A DNA stretch of 7,004 bases, taken from Chloroflexota bacterium (GTDB lineage: Bacteria; Chloroflexota; UBA6077). Shown piece after piece: positions 1 through 6,987 of this stretch (position 1 is the first letter of the stretch; each line of letters begins with the position of its first letter). Position numbers and translations under genes: made by a program. Under the pieces are notes generated by a model that saw only the letters and a program-made list of their open reading frames with translations, did not search any database and was not told the DNA's origin. The DNA lies in NCBI GenBank assembly GCA_021786215.1, contig JAJYNT010000003.1:1-7004 (forward strand), read 5' to 3'.

Positions 1-36
1 TCTCGGTGGTGTTAACCGCGGACGGTCCTGGGAAGA

Positions 37-103
37 ATGAGAAAAGCCCCGAACCAGTTTAACGGCTGCTTCATCTTGGCGCTCAATAAAGGAGGAAAGA
101 TCG
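37..103 (+). promoter_or_regulatory. Leader of the glycosidase gene, related to the leader at 1946-2075
   Basis: Two blocks in this leader recur further right. Block A (37-81) contains ATGAGAAA, TTAAC (59-63), CTTCATCT (69-76) and GGCG (78-81). All four occur at exactly +1909 (1946-1953, 1968-1972, 1978-1985, 1987-1990). Block B is the ribosome binding site AAAGGAGGAA (88-97) plus the start region, matching 2060-2087 at 26 of 28 bases over 88-115. Here the two blocks are separated by 6 bases; in the right-hand copy they are 69 bases apart. No convincing -35/-10 pair is visible, so block A may be a promoter, an RNA element or a short upstream ORF. Confidence 0.55.
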
Positions 104-1294
104 ATGAGCGAGGCGTCTATGCGTAGATATTATTATCCAAGAAGGAAACAAAGGCCAGATCGCAAAAAGGCAAGAATCACCCTTATCATTACCGGAACAA
201 TACTCCTGTTTCTTGTCATACACATTCTCACGGTTTCGTTACCCCTTTTTGCCAATGCAGCAGATAATGTTCTGCGTCCCATGATTGGTTCCCGTAATAC
301 AGTTTTCTTGGAGTCTCTTTTTTTCGGCGTTTCAGATAAAACGAAGCAGGCAATTTCTCATTTTGCCCCTCCTGCCAAGAATGTTTTTTCGAGTGGGGTC
401 ACCAAGCCAGCCAATAAGGTTCCTAGCCTTACGCCTGCTCCGCAATTAATAAGACTCTTACCCATACCTGCGCTTAGTTCTTTGCATCCATTTCCAAATG
501 AAGGAGTATGGCAACCTATTCCTTTTAACAGATTCCAAAACCGAGTGCTTATGGCAAGGACCATCGTTAGTCCTGACCCGCAAAGAAACTATGCGTATGT
601 CGTACTGGTCAAAATGGCAATGAGCAAGCTTGGTGTTGCGGCAGTAGCAGGGGGTTGGCAACCGGGAGGACCAATTGGCAACCCGGGGCCAGGAGTAATA
701 CCATGGACAATTACCGCACAAAACCAACTCATCGCAGCATTTAATGGAGGGTTTCAGTATAAGGACGGCGCGTATGGCATGACCATAGGAAAGAAAATCT
801 ATGTACCGCTCAAAAGGAATCTTGCGACACTTGTTATTAGCAAGAGCGGGTCAGTAGGCATTATTAATTATACAGGGCAAGACCTTTCAAATGCCGTTGC
901 AACAAGGCAGAACGGACCAATGCTTATTAAGAATGGAACGATAACTGCCTATACAGAAAGACGCATGGATACATGGGGATTAACGGTTACAAACTCCATG
1001 TACACCTGGCGTTCAGGCATTGGTATCACAAGAAATGGTAACCTTATTTATGCGGTAGGTCCTTCCCTTGTCCCTCAAACACTCGCAAAAGCATTACATG
1101 GAGCGGGAGTGGTAAATGCCATGCAGCTTGATATTAACCCTTATTGGGTGAGATTCACACTCTTTCATCTCCAATCAAAGGGAAGATACACATATGGACC
1201 TCTCTTGCGGAAAATGGCGAGTGGGGGGCACGAGTATTTGCATGGTTATCAAAAGGATTTTTTCTACGTGTATACCACCTCTAGTTTCCGCTAA
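104..1294 (+). CDS. Membrane-anchored phosphodiester glycosidase (NAGPA/DUF2233 family)
   Basis: The 396-residue product has a very basic N-terminus (RRKQRPDRKKAR around residues 13-24), a single hydrophobic anchor at about 25-49, a proline-rich linker, and a C-terminal domain from about 150 to 385. That domain shows the layout of the NAGPA/DUF2233 phosphodiester glycosidase fold: FNGGF at 213-217, NGPMLIKNG in the middle, and MQLDINPYW near 340-348, where classical members have an LDGGGS-like segment. The family cleaves sugar phosphodiester bonds; the substrate here is unknown, and an extracytoplasmic envelope polymer is a guess. The start at 104 has an excellent AAAGGAGG ribosome binding site; an internal ATG at 119 is the alternative. 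The body is visibly AT-richer (mid-40s percent GC by eye) than all the neighbours, while the leader is not. This suggests horizontal acquisition onto a resident expression signal. Confidence 0.75.
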   Translation: MSEASMRRYYYPRRKQRPDRKKARITLIITGTILLFLVIHILTVSLPLFANAADNVLRPMIGSRNTVFLESLFFGVSDKTKQAISHFAPPAKNVFSSGVTKPANKVPSLTPAPQLIRLLPIPALSSLHPFPNEGVWQPIPFNRFQNRVLMARTIVSPDPQRNYAYVVLVKMAMSKLGVAAVAGGWQPGGPIGNPGPGVIPWTITAQNQLIAAFNGGFQYKDGAYGMTIGKKIYVPLKRNLATLVISKSGSVGIINYTGQDLSNAVATRQNGPMLIKNGTITAYTERRMDTWGLTVTNSMYTWRSGIGITRNGNLIYAVGPSLVPQTLAKALHGAGVVNAMQLDINPYWVRFTLFHLQSKGRYTYGPLLRKMASGGHEYLHGYQKDFFYVYTTSSFR

Positions 1295-1318
1295 CTGTAT
1301 GGTGTACCCCATACCAGT
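1294..1318 (+). terminator. Hairpin directly after the glycosidase stop
   Basis: ACTG-TATGG (1294-1302) pairs with CCATA-C-CAGT (1309-1318), giving a 9-bp stem with one bulged C and a TGTACC loop. It starts at the last base of the stop codon. No T-run follows, so intrinsic termination is uncertain. A second small stem, TTCACC/GGTGAA (1320-1325 with 1331-1336), lies immediately downstream and may belong to the same end signal or to the neighbouring insertion-sequence remnant. Confidence 0.4.
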
Positions 1319-1375
1319 ATTCACCTCGTGGGTGAAGCGCGGTGGGGTTGGGGGATGCCGCGGAGGGAGAGACGC

Positions 1376-1597
1376 GGCGGGGTGATCGAGAAGGTGGGTC
1401 GGGTCTTCCCGTCCAAGAGGAACCCGAGGGGGCCGGGGCAGGCCCAGATGGTGGAGGGCTTCGTGACCCTCTCTGCCCTGGGAGGGGAGTGCCCCGAGGA
1501 TTTCCAGACTCTTCGTGGTGACGCGGGCCTGGAAGCTATGATGGGATACTCTTTCCCCGCCCCCTCCACCGCCCGCTCCTTTCTGGATCGGTTCCAT
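1376..1597 (+). pseudogene. N-terminal remnant of an IS1380-like transposase
   Basis: The open frame (GTG at 1328 or upstream) carries a segment typical of the N-terminal part of IS1380-family DDE transposases. It runs GGVIEKVGRVF, then MVEGFVTLSALGGECPEDF, QTLRGDAGLEAMMGY, and finally PSTARSFLDRFH ending at 1597. The rest of the roughly 400-residue transposase, including the catalytic core, is missing. The frame continues into unrelated sequence that reads as an efflux adaptor on the other strand. The extreme N-terminus also looks lost, and no terminal inverted repeats are recognisable. It is inferred to be a deletion scar of an old insertion. Family assignment is from remembered pattern, not a search. 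Confidence 0.6.
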
Positions 1598-1599
1598 AC

Positions 1600-1882
1600 G
1601 GGCAACGCGACAGCGCCGTTTGCATTCACCTTAACGGTGATGGTGCCCGTCTTCACGACGGCGGCATGGTAGCGTGGCGGCGGCGCGACCGCCCCCCCTC
1701 GCGAGCACCATGTGGTAGCCGATGAATACTGCCACCACGACCAGAAGAACCGCCAGCGGATTAAGCGATCGTAAACCTTCTCTAATCTGGCGAGGGTATA
1801 GACGTGACCAGTCGACCCCGAGGGGCGGGTTGAAGCTGAGTCGTCGCGCCCGGCTCTCCTGGACGACCCACCGCGCCAGCCT
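1600..1882 (-). pseudogene. Broken N-terminal part of an efflux RND/ABC periplasmic adaptor (HlyD/MacA-like)
   Basis: Reading leftwards from about 1882, an open minus-strand stretch encodes a basic segment (YPRQIREGLRSLNP) followed by a membrane anchor (LAVLLVVVAVFIGYHMVLAR). After a C7 run on the plus strand (1692-1698) the frame must shift by one base; removing one base of the run continues the protein as APPPRYHAAVVKTGTITVKV and then NANGAVALPV. This is the classic beginning of membrane-fusion adaptors, where the anchor is followed by a V-x-x-G-x-I-x-V-x-V-x-A-x-G-x-V strand. The remaining lipoyl, hairpin and barrel domains are absent because the reading abuts the transposase remnant at about 1597-1600. 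No ATG, GTG or TTG start is found in this frame before a stop near 1885, so the gene looks non-functional at both ends. Confidence 0.5.
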
Positions 1883-1945
1883 TCACCGCGCCGGGCTTGC
1901 GCCGAGCAAGCCGGACCCTGCGCTCGCGGGTGCGGCCAGAGACAG

Positions 1946-2075
1946 ATGAGAAAGGCTTTAGGTCCGCTTAACCTCCCCTTCATCTAGGCGATGGATACTA
2001 CCGCCAGAGGTTCGGGATAGCCCGGATCTCGAGATCAGACCAAGTCGAACCGAAGCAGGAAAGGAGGAAGGATCG
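1946..2075 (+). promoter_or_regulatory. Structured leader of the tiny ORF, second copy of the 37-103 leader
   Basis: Block A (ATGAGAAA at 1946-1953, TTAAC at 1968-1972, CTTCATCT at 1978-1985) and block B (ribosome binding site AAAGGAGGAA at 2060-2069) match the leader at 37-103. Between them this copy has 63 additional bases with nested symmetry. These include a perfect 12-bp palindrome, GATCTCGAGATC (2025-2036), and GGTTCG (2009-2014), which can pair with CGAACC (2046-2051). There is also a competing small stem, CGGG/CCCG (2013-2016 with 2021-2024). This may be an operator for a dimeric regulator or a folding RNA leader. No promoter hexamers of good quality are visible. Confidence 0.5.
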
Positions 2076-2183
2076 ATGAACGAGGCGATTGGTCTCGAGA
2101 CGGCAGGCGCCGAGGCTGTGTCCAACGAGCCGGACACCGGCGCGGATGTGCAGCAGGACGGCGAGTTTCAGGGCAACTACTAA
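2076..2183 (+). CDS. Tiny acidic 35-residue ORF, function unknown
   Basis: ATG at 2076 follows a near-ideal ribosome binding site (AAAGGAGGAAGGATCG, 2060-2075). The peptide begins MNEAIGLETAGAEAV and ends QQDGEFQGNY. It has eight acidic residues, no Lys or Arg, no Cys, and no hydrophobic segment, so it is neither a membrane peptide nor a usual leader peptide of an amino-acid operon. Its first codons (ATGAACGAGGCG) resemble those of the glycosidase gene (ATGAGCGAGGCG). A perfect 15-bp stem-loop starts 12 bases after the stop, giving a compact leader-ORF-terminator unit. I do not recognise a family. Possibilities are a ribosomally made precursor peptide, a small regulatory protein, a remnant of a longer gene, or merely a translated leader. 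Confidence 0.5.
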   Translation: MNEAIGLETAGAEAVSNEPDTGADVQQDGEFQGNY

Positions 2184-2195
2184 TTAGTCGAGTAA

Positions 2196-2233
2196 GAGGG
2201 GGCGGCCCGCGGCCCTGGGCGGGCCGCCCCCTC
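2196..2233 (+). terminator. Perfect 15-bp GC-rich stem-loop after the tiny ORF
   Basis: GAGGGGGCGGCCCGC (2196-2210) is the exact reverse complement of GCGGGCCGCCCCCTC (2219-2233), with the 8-base loop GGCCCTGG. No T-tract follows, as is common for terminators in some high-GC bacteria. A second small palindrome, GGCTCA-TG-TGAGCC (2234-2247), is adjacent. The position just behind the tiny ORF and before the two-component promoter suggests transcript termination or 3'-end protection. Confidence 0.6.
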
Positions 2234-2336
2234 GGCTCATGTGAGCCCCCAAGCGGCCCGCCGCCACCATCGCGGATGAAAACGGCGGCCCATTCTCAAG
2301 CCAGAAAGGGGGCTAAGCTCCCCGCCCCCGATGGTT

Positions 2337-2345
2337 TGATATACT
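2337..2345 (+). promoter_or_regulatory. Extended -10 promoter for the two-component operon
   Basis: TGA-TATACT places a TGn extension directly before a -10 hexamer matching TATAAT at 5 of 6 positions. No good -35 is found at 17 bases (GCTCCC), which is normal for extended -10 promoters. Transcription would start near 2352, leaving an untranslated leader of about 45 bases before the GTG at 2396. Confidence 0.5.
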
Positions 2346-2395
2346 AGGAATGGCTGACAGCGCCTCACTGAGACCGGACAACACGGGGAGGAACG

Positions 2396-3066
<671 letters not shown>

Positions 3067-3070
<4 letters not shown>

Positions 3071-4533
3071 ACCATTGGCTGAGCAGGGCGACCACTCTCC
3101 ATCTCCACCGGCGGATCCACATTACCATCAGAGTGCGGCTCACCATGTGGTACGTGGCGCTGATGGCGCTGGTCTTGATCGCCTTCTCCGCCTTTCTGTA
3201 TCTCAGTCTGTCCAGCAGCCTCAGCCGAGAGATGGATGCCAGCCTGAGTGCCACGGCGGGACAGCTCCAAGTGCACGTCGACTTGGTGAACGGACGTCCT
3301 CAACTGGGAGGGAACGAGCAGCAGATCCCGGCCGGCGTCACCGTCGCTCTGTACGACCCCTCCGGCAAGCAGCTCGTGCAGGGCATGCCGCCATGGCCTG
3401 CATCCGGCGCTGCTTCGATCCTGGAAAAGGCGGCTGGCGGGCAAGCCGGTTTTGTCACCATCCGGCTGGACAATCGCAGCGGCTGGCGAGTGCTCGCGAT
3501 GCCCATCAAGGAGAACGGACACATCTCGGGGGTGCTGGAGGTGGGTCGCTCGGAGAGCGATCTGGAGGCTGCTCTTGAGCAACTGCTGTTGCTGATAGGC
3601 CTCGCGATCCCGGCAACCCTTGCTCTGGCGGCCGGAGTGGGGATGTTCTTGGCCCAACGAGCCCTGTCCCCCATAGACCGCATCACGAGGACGGCCAGGC
3701 GGATCGGCGCTGAGGACCTCTCGCAACGGTTGGAGATGAGCTCGAACGACGACGAGATCGGACGACTGGCGGCGACCTTCGACGAGATGCTCGAGAGGTT
3801 GGATCGTGCCTTCCAACGGCAGAGGCAGTTCACCGCGGACGCTTCCCATGAGTTGCGCACCCCCCTGGCGGTAGCCACCAGTCAGATCGACGTTGCTTTG
3901 GAGCGGTCCCGTTCGGTGGAGGAGTATCAGGAAGTGCTTCGGCTGGTCGGCACGGAAACGACCCGCATGGGGAAACTGGTCTCGGAGCTACTTACCCTCG
4001 CCAGAGCCGACTCCGGCAACGAGATAATGGAGCGCGAGCCCCTGTCGTTGGACGAGCTGGCTGGTGAGGTCGTCGCACAGCTTGCGCCACTTGCCGAAAG
4101 CCGGGGCCTTCGGTTGGGGACCGGCCACCTGGAGCCGGCGATCGTCGTCGGGGACCAGACACGGCTGATGCAGCTGCTGTTCAATCTCGTGGACAACGCG
4201 CTCAGATACACACCAGAGGGCGGGCGGATCACCGTCAACGTCGGGAGGCACGGCGGAGAGGCAACCCTCACCGTCACCGACACGGGCATCGGCATAGCGC
4301 CCGAGCAGCTGCCGCACATCTTCAAGCGGTTCTACCGGGTGGACAAGGCTCGCTCCAGGGCAGAAGGGGGCACGGGGCTTGGTCTGGCGATCGGTGAGTG
4401 GATTGTTCGTGCTCACGGCGGCCGGATTCAGGTTGCTTCCACGCCCGGCCAGGGGTCGACCTTCACGGTGTTTCTGCCCCTGACGGCCTCCATGAAGGAG
4501 CTGCCGTCTCAGCTCCCAACTCGCCTTTCCTGA
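3067..4533 (+). CDS. HAMP-domain sensor histidine kinase
   Basis: The 488-residue membrane kinase pairs with the upstream regulator. Domain order: cytoplasmic N-tail with many basic residues; first transmembrane helix at about 27-49; extracytoplasmic sensor of about 120 residues; second helix at about 173-196; HAMP at about 197-249; HisKA dimerisation domain with phosphoacceptor H261 in ASHELRTPLA; and HATPase domain with N-box N377 (FNLVDNALRY), G1 box D405-TGIGIA, and a G2 box near 434-440 (GGTGLGLAI). This is the classical class I arrangement, and every catalytic motif is complete. The GTG start at 3067 overlaps the regulator stop as GTGA; no separate ribosome binding site is needed if translation is coupled. 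The sensor domain is of the common, poorly conserved type with a YDPSGKQL-like strand, so the stimulus cannot be named. A GTG-initiated basic leader of about 26 residues is slightly long. Confidence 0.95.
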
Positions 4534-4586
4534 GAGTTCTCCACTAATGGCTTCAGCGGGAGGCAGACTGGTGGGGCCGCCGGGGG

Positions 4587-5339
4587 CTAAACTCCACTGG
4601 ACGAAGAAAGCCAACGGCGGAGGGATTCCTTGGCGTTGCGCGCGTCGGTGCTGGAGATCACTCTCTGATCCACGAGGCGATCCAGTACCTGGGCTTGCCG
4701 AACCTCAGCCTGGTGCGGATGGATGAGGGGGTCGTAGGCAGATGGCGCCTGGGGCAGTCCGGCGATGAGCGCGCACTCGGAGAGGGTTAACTGCCCGACA
4801 TCCTTGTGAAAGTAAGTCTTTGCCGCGCTGCCTACGCCGTACGCGCCATGTCCCAGGTAGACCCGATTGAGGTAAAGGGTCAGCACCTCCCCCTTAGAGT
4901 AACGCTGGGCGATTTTCAGGGCGAGGGCCATCGTCTCCAACTTGCGACCCACCGTGTCGTCGTTACCGACGTATACCATCTTGGCCAGTTGCTCGGTGAT
5001 GGTGCTGCCGCCCTCGACGAGCCGGTGGGAGAGCACGTCGTCCAACACCGCGCGTGCCAGTCCCAGCAGATCCACCCCATGGTTCTCGTAGAACCGCTCA
5101 TCCTCCGTCGCGATCACGGATTGCTGAAGAAGCGGCGGAACGTCTCGGAGTTGGACCTCGGTCGCGCGGTGGGTGGCGAGAGTTGTGCGAACGCGCGACG
5201 ACAGATCCGAGACGGATGGAAGTGAAAACCAGAGAAACAGCACGCCGACGAAGAGGATGAGAAGACCGATCAGTGTGCACCCAACCAGCAGGCGCCATCG
5301 CCTCCGGCGCAACGGGTCCATCGTGTTTCCAACAGCCAA
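4587..5339 (-). CDS. Monofunctional peptidoglycan glycosyltransferase (GT51)
   Basis: It polymerises lipid II into glycan strands at the outer face of the membrane. The 250-residue protein has a basic stretch (RRRRWR, 11-16), one membrane anchor at about 17-38, and a GT51 domain at about 60-215. Motifs: catalytic E79 in ATEDERFYENHGVD; GGSTITEQLAK (110-120, where most members have QQ); RKLE with second glutamate E135; SKGEVLTLYLN (148-158); GAYGVGSAAKTYF; and ECALIAGLPQAPSAYDP. It stops after the domain-closing helices, at SSSSGV, with no transpeptidase domain, so it is monofunctional although its style resembles the glycosyltransferase half of class A penicillin-binding proteins. The start is uncertain: TTG at 5339 has GAGAGGAAG rather far upstream, while ATG at 5321 (residue 7) has only a weak GGA. 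It is convergent with the kinase and divergent from htrA. Confidence 0.9.
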   Translation of the reverse strand: MAVGNTMDPLRRRRWRLLVGCTLIGLLILFVGVLFLWFSLPSVSDLSSRVRTTLATHRATEVQLRDVPPLLQQSVIATEDERFYENHGVDLLGLARAVLDDVLSHRLVEGGSTITEQLAKMVYVGNDDTVGRKLETMALALKIAQRYSKGEVLTLYLNRVYLGHGAYGVGSAAKTYFHKDVGQLTLSECALIAGLPQAPSAYDPLIHPHQAEVRQAQVLDRLVDQRVISSTDARNAKESLRRWLSSSSGV

Positions 5340-5441
5340 TCTGAAGGTCTTCCTCTCGCAGCCATTCCGACGGCGCGCTGAACAGGACTGAAAGGTTATC
5401 CAGCTGCACGATCGCTGCGCTCCCCGTCGGGTCTGGCAGCT

Positions 5442-5471
5442 ACTGTATCACGATGCGAGCAGATTTGTTCA
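5442..5471 (-). promoter_or_regulatory. Possible promoter of the glycosyltransferase gene
   Basis: On the minus strand, TGAACA (plus coordinates 5466-5471) is followed after 18 bases by TACAGT (5442-5447), each matching the sigma-70 consensus at 4 of 6 positions. A TG (TGA-TACAGT) precedes the -10 as in extended -10 promoters. It would give a leader of roughly 100 bases before the gene. Moderate to weak support. Confidence 0.35.
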
Positions 5472-5497
5472 GTGGGCCAACCAGCTTGAGGTGGTGT

Positions 5498-5584
5498 ATG
5501 CTTAAGAGCGGCACTGTGGCGAAGTATTCCGTGCTTGTGCCTGCACTGTTGGTGATAGTATGGGGTCACGAAGAGGACCGGTAG
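5498..5584 (+). CDS. Possible 28-residue membrane micro-ORF in the htrA leader
   Basis: ATG at 5498 is preceded by GAGGTGG (5489-5494 region), a fair ribosome binding site. The peptide starts MLKSGTVAKYS and continues VLVPALLVIVWG, a short hydrophobic stretch flanked by lysines on the N-side and HEEDR on the C-side, which fits an N-in orientation. The hydrophobic core of about 12-14 residues is short for a spanning helix. It ends at TAG (5582-5584), 45 bases before the htrA start and in the same reading frame. It could be a real micro-protein, a translated leader controlling htrA, an ancestral N-terminal extension of htrA closed by a nonsense codon, or chance. Confidence 0.3.
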   Translation: MLKSGTVAKYSVLVPALLVIVWGHEEDR

Positions 5585-5629
5585 GGTGCTCCGAATCGTG
5601 AAGCTGGATTTAGCGCGGAGGTAACGGCT

Positions 5630-6835
5630 GTGACTTCGCTATTGAAGAACTTCGTCGTGGTATTGTTGGCCATGGTGGTCGGAGCTGCCTTGATAATCGG
5701 ATATATGGAGGTGCGGCCAAGTGCAGCCGGGGTGCCGGCTGTAGCCAGCGCGGCGTCGAGCAGTTCCTCCAGCCCGACCGGGGCAAGCCTATTCGATGAG
5801 AACAACGTGGAGGCAATCGTCGAGAAGGTTAGTCCCGCGATAGTCACCATCACCAGCCAGGGGCAGACTCCTCCTAGCCAGCATTCGTCGCCTCACATCC
5901 CCGGCTTTCCGAACATCCCGCTGCCTCAGCCGGGCCCCTCGGTGGGCACGGGCTCGGGCATCATCATCGATGACCAGGGTCACATCCTCACCAACAACCA
6001 CGTCGTGGACGGTGCCACGAGCCTGCAGGTCACGCTCTTCGATGGTAGCACCGTTCCAGGAAAACTGGTGGGACACGACCCTGCCAATGATCTAGCCATC
6101 GTGAAGATAGACGTGGACAAGTCGAAGCTGACCGTCGCCACCCTGGGTGACTCCAGCAAGCTCAAACCGGGGCAGATGGCTATCGCCATAGGCAACCCTT
6201 TTGACCTGGATCGAACCGTCACCGTGGGGGTGATCAGCGCGGTGGGGCGCGCCTACTCGGAAAGCAGCAACGGCCGGCCGATCCGCAACATGATCCAGAC
6301 CGACGCTGCCATCAACCCCGGCAACTCTGGCGGAGCCCTGCTCAACTCAAGTGGCGAGGTGATCGGTGTCACCACCGCGATCGAGAGCCCGACGGGTGGC
6401 TTTGTGGGTATCGGCTTCGCGGTACCCATTAATACCGCCCAGGCCGAGCTCGCCGATTTGGAGGCGGGCAAGCCGATCTCGCACCCGTGGTTGGGCATAT
6501 CGGGTGTGGCGGTGACAGACAGTGTCGCCCAGCAGCTGGGTGTTCCTGCCGGTGGCGTCTATGTGGTGCAGGTGGTGCCCAATAGTCCCGCGGCAAACGC
6601 GGGACTGAAGGGCGGCAGCCTGGGTTCGGAGTCCACATCCGGCGGCGAGCTCCCGACCGGGGGAGACGTGATCCTCGCTGTGGACGGTCGGAAGGTGAAC
6701 AAGCTGGGAGACATCTCCTCCTACCTCGACACCAAGAAGTCGGGCGACACCGTGAAGCTCACTATTCTCAGGAACGGCGCGAACCAGGATGTGACGGTGA
6801 CCCTTGCCGGCTGGCCAGATAGCCTCAACGGTTAG
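5630..6835 (+). CDS. Membrane-anchored HtrA/DegQ-type serine protease with one PDZ domain
   Basis: The 401-residue protein is a trypsin-fold protease for quality control of extracytoplasmic proteins. It has an uncleaved-anchor-like N-terminus (hydrophobic 7-23), a Ser/Ala/Pro-rich linker to about 55, a protease domain at about 60-280, and a single PDZ domain at about 285-395. The catalytic triad is complete: H124 in TNNHVVDGA, D154 in NDLAIVKID, and S233 in NPGNSGGAL. The oxyanion and specificity loops look normal (AIGNPFDL; IGFAVPIN). PDZ features include HPWLGI, GGVYVVQVVPNSPAANAGLKGG and GDVILAVDG. The GTG start at 5630 is supported by GGAGGT 7 bases upstream and by the hydrophobic anchor directly after it. 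Length and layout match actinobacterial and Chloroflexota HtrA proteins. It lies divergent to the GT51 gene, near a two-component system; such systems often control htrA, but that is inference here. Confidence 0.95.
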   Translation: MTSLLKNFVVVLLAMVVGAALIIGYMEVRPSAAGVPAVASAASSSSSSPTGASLFDENNVEAIVEKVSPAIVTITSQGQTPPSQHSSPHIPGFPNIPLPQPGPSVGTGSGIIIDDQGHILTNNHVVDGATSLQVTLFDGSTVPGKLVGHDPANDLAIVKIDVDKSKLTVATLGDSSKLKPGQMAIAIGNPFDLDRTVTVGVISAVGRAYSESSNGRPIRNMIQTDAAINPGNSGGALLNSSGEVIGVTTAIESPTGGFVGIGFAVPINTAQAELADLEAGKPISHPWLGISGVAVTDSVAQQLGVPAGGVYVVQVVPNSPAANAGLKGGSLGSESTSGGELPTGGDVILAVDGRKVNKLGDISSYLDTKKSGDTVKLTILRNGANQDVTVTLAGWPDSLNG

Positions 6836-6864
6836 AGTGGGCATCCTGATCTCTCCCTGCTTTC

Positions 6865-6882
6865 CCGGTACATGCGGACCGG
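6865..6882 (+). terminator. Weak hairpin after htrA
   Basis: CCGGT (6865-6869) can pair with ACCGG (6878-6882) over an 8-base loop. The stem is only 5 bp and lacks a T-run, so it is listed only as the best termination candidate between htrA and the window end. No gene is visible in 6836-7004. Confidence 0.25.
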
Positions 6883-6957
6883 AGCATCCGTGACGGTGAA
6901 GTCGTGAACTAACCTCTTTCCCGGCTGGATGACAAGAAGTGTGCAGATGATCCGTCT

Positions 6958-6987
6958 TTGACAAGGTGGCACGCTGGCGGATAGAAT
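6958..6987 (+). promoter_or_regulatory. Near-consensus sigma-70-type promoter reading out of the window
   Basis: TTGACA (6958-6963) is a perfect -35 and TAGAAT (6982-6987) matches TATAAT at 5 of 6 positions, with an 18-base spacer. It is by far the strongest promoter by sequence in the window. Transcription would begin near 6994, so the gene lies beyond the right edge; promoters this strong often serve stable RNA or highly expressed genes. Confidence 0.6.

Noticed and set aside
1321..1983. Single 220-codon minus-strand ORF across the scar region.
   Set aside because: It is a composite: only about 1600-1690 looks like a real protein segment (adaptor strand). The parts on both sides are antisense to the transposase remnant or out of frame with the adaptor anchor.
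5098..5409. Minus-strand GTG frame starting at 5409 that overlaps the start of the GT51 gene in another frame.
   Set aside because: Only about 70 bases lie outside the real gene, no good ribosome binding site precedes it, and the remainder is a shadow of the GT51 reading.
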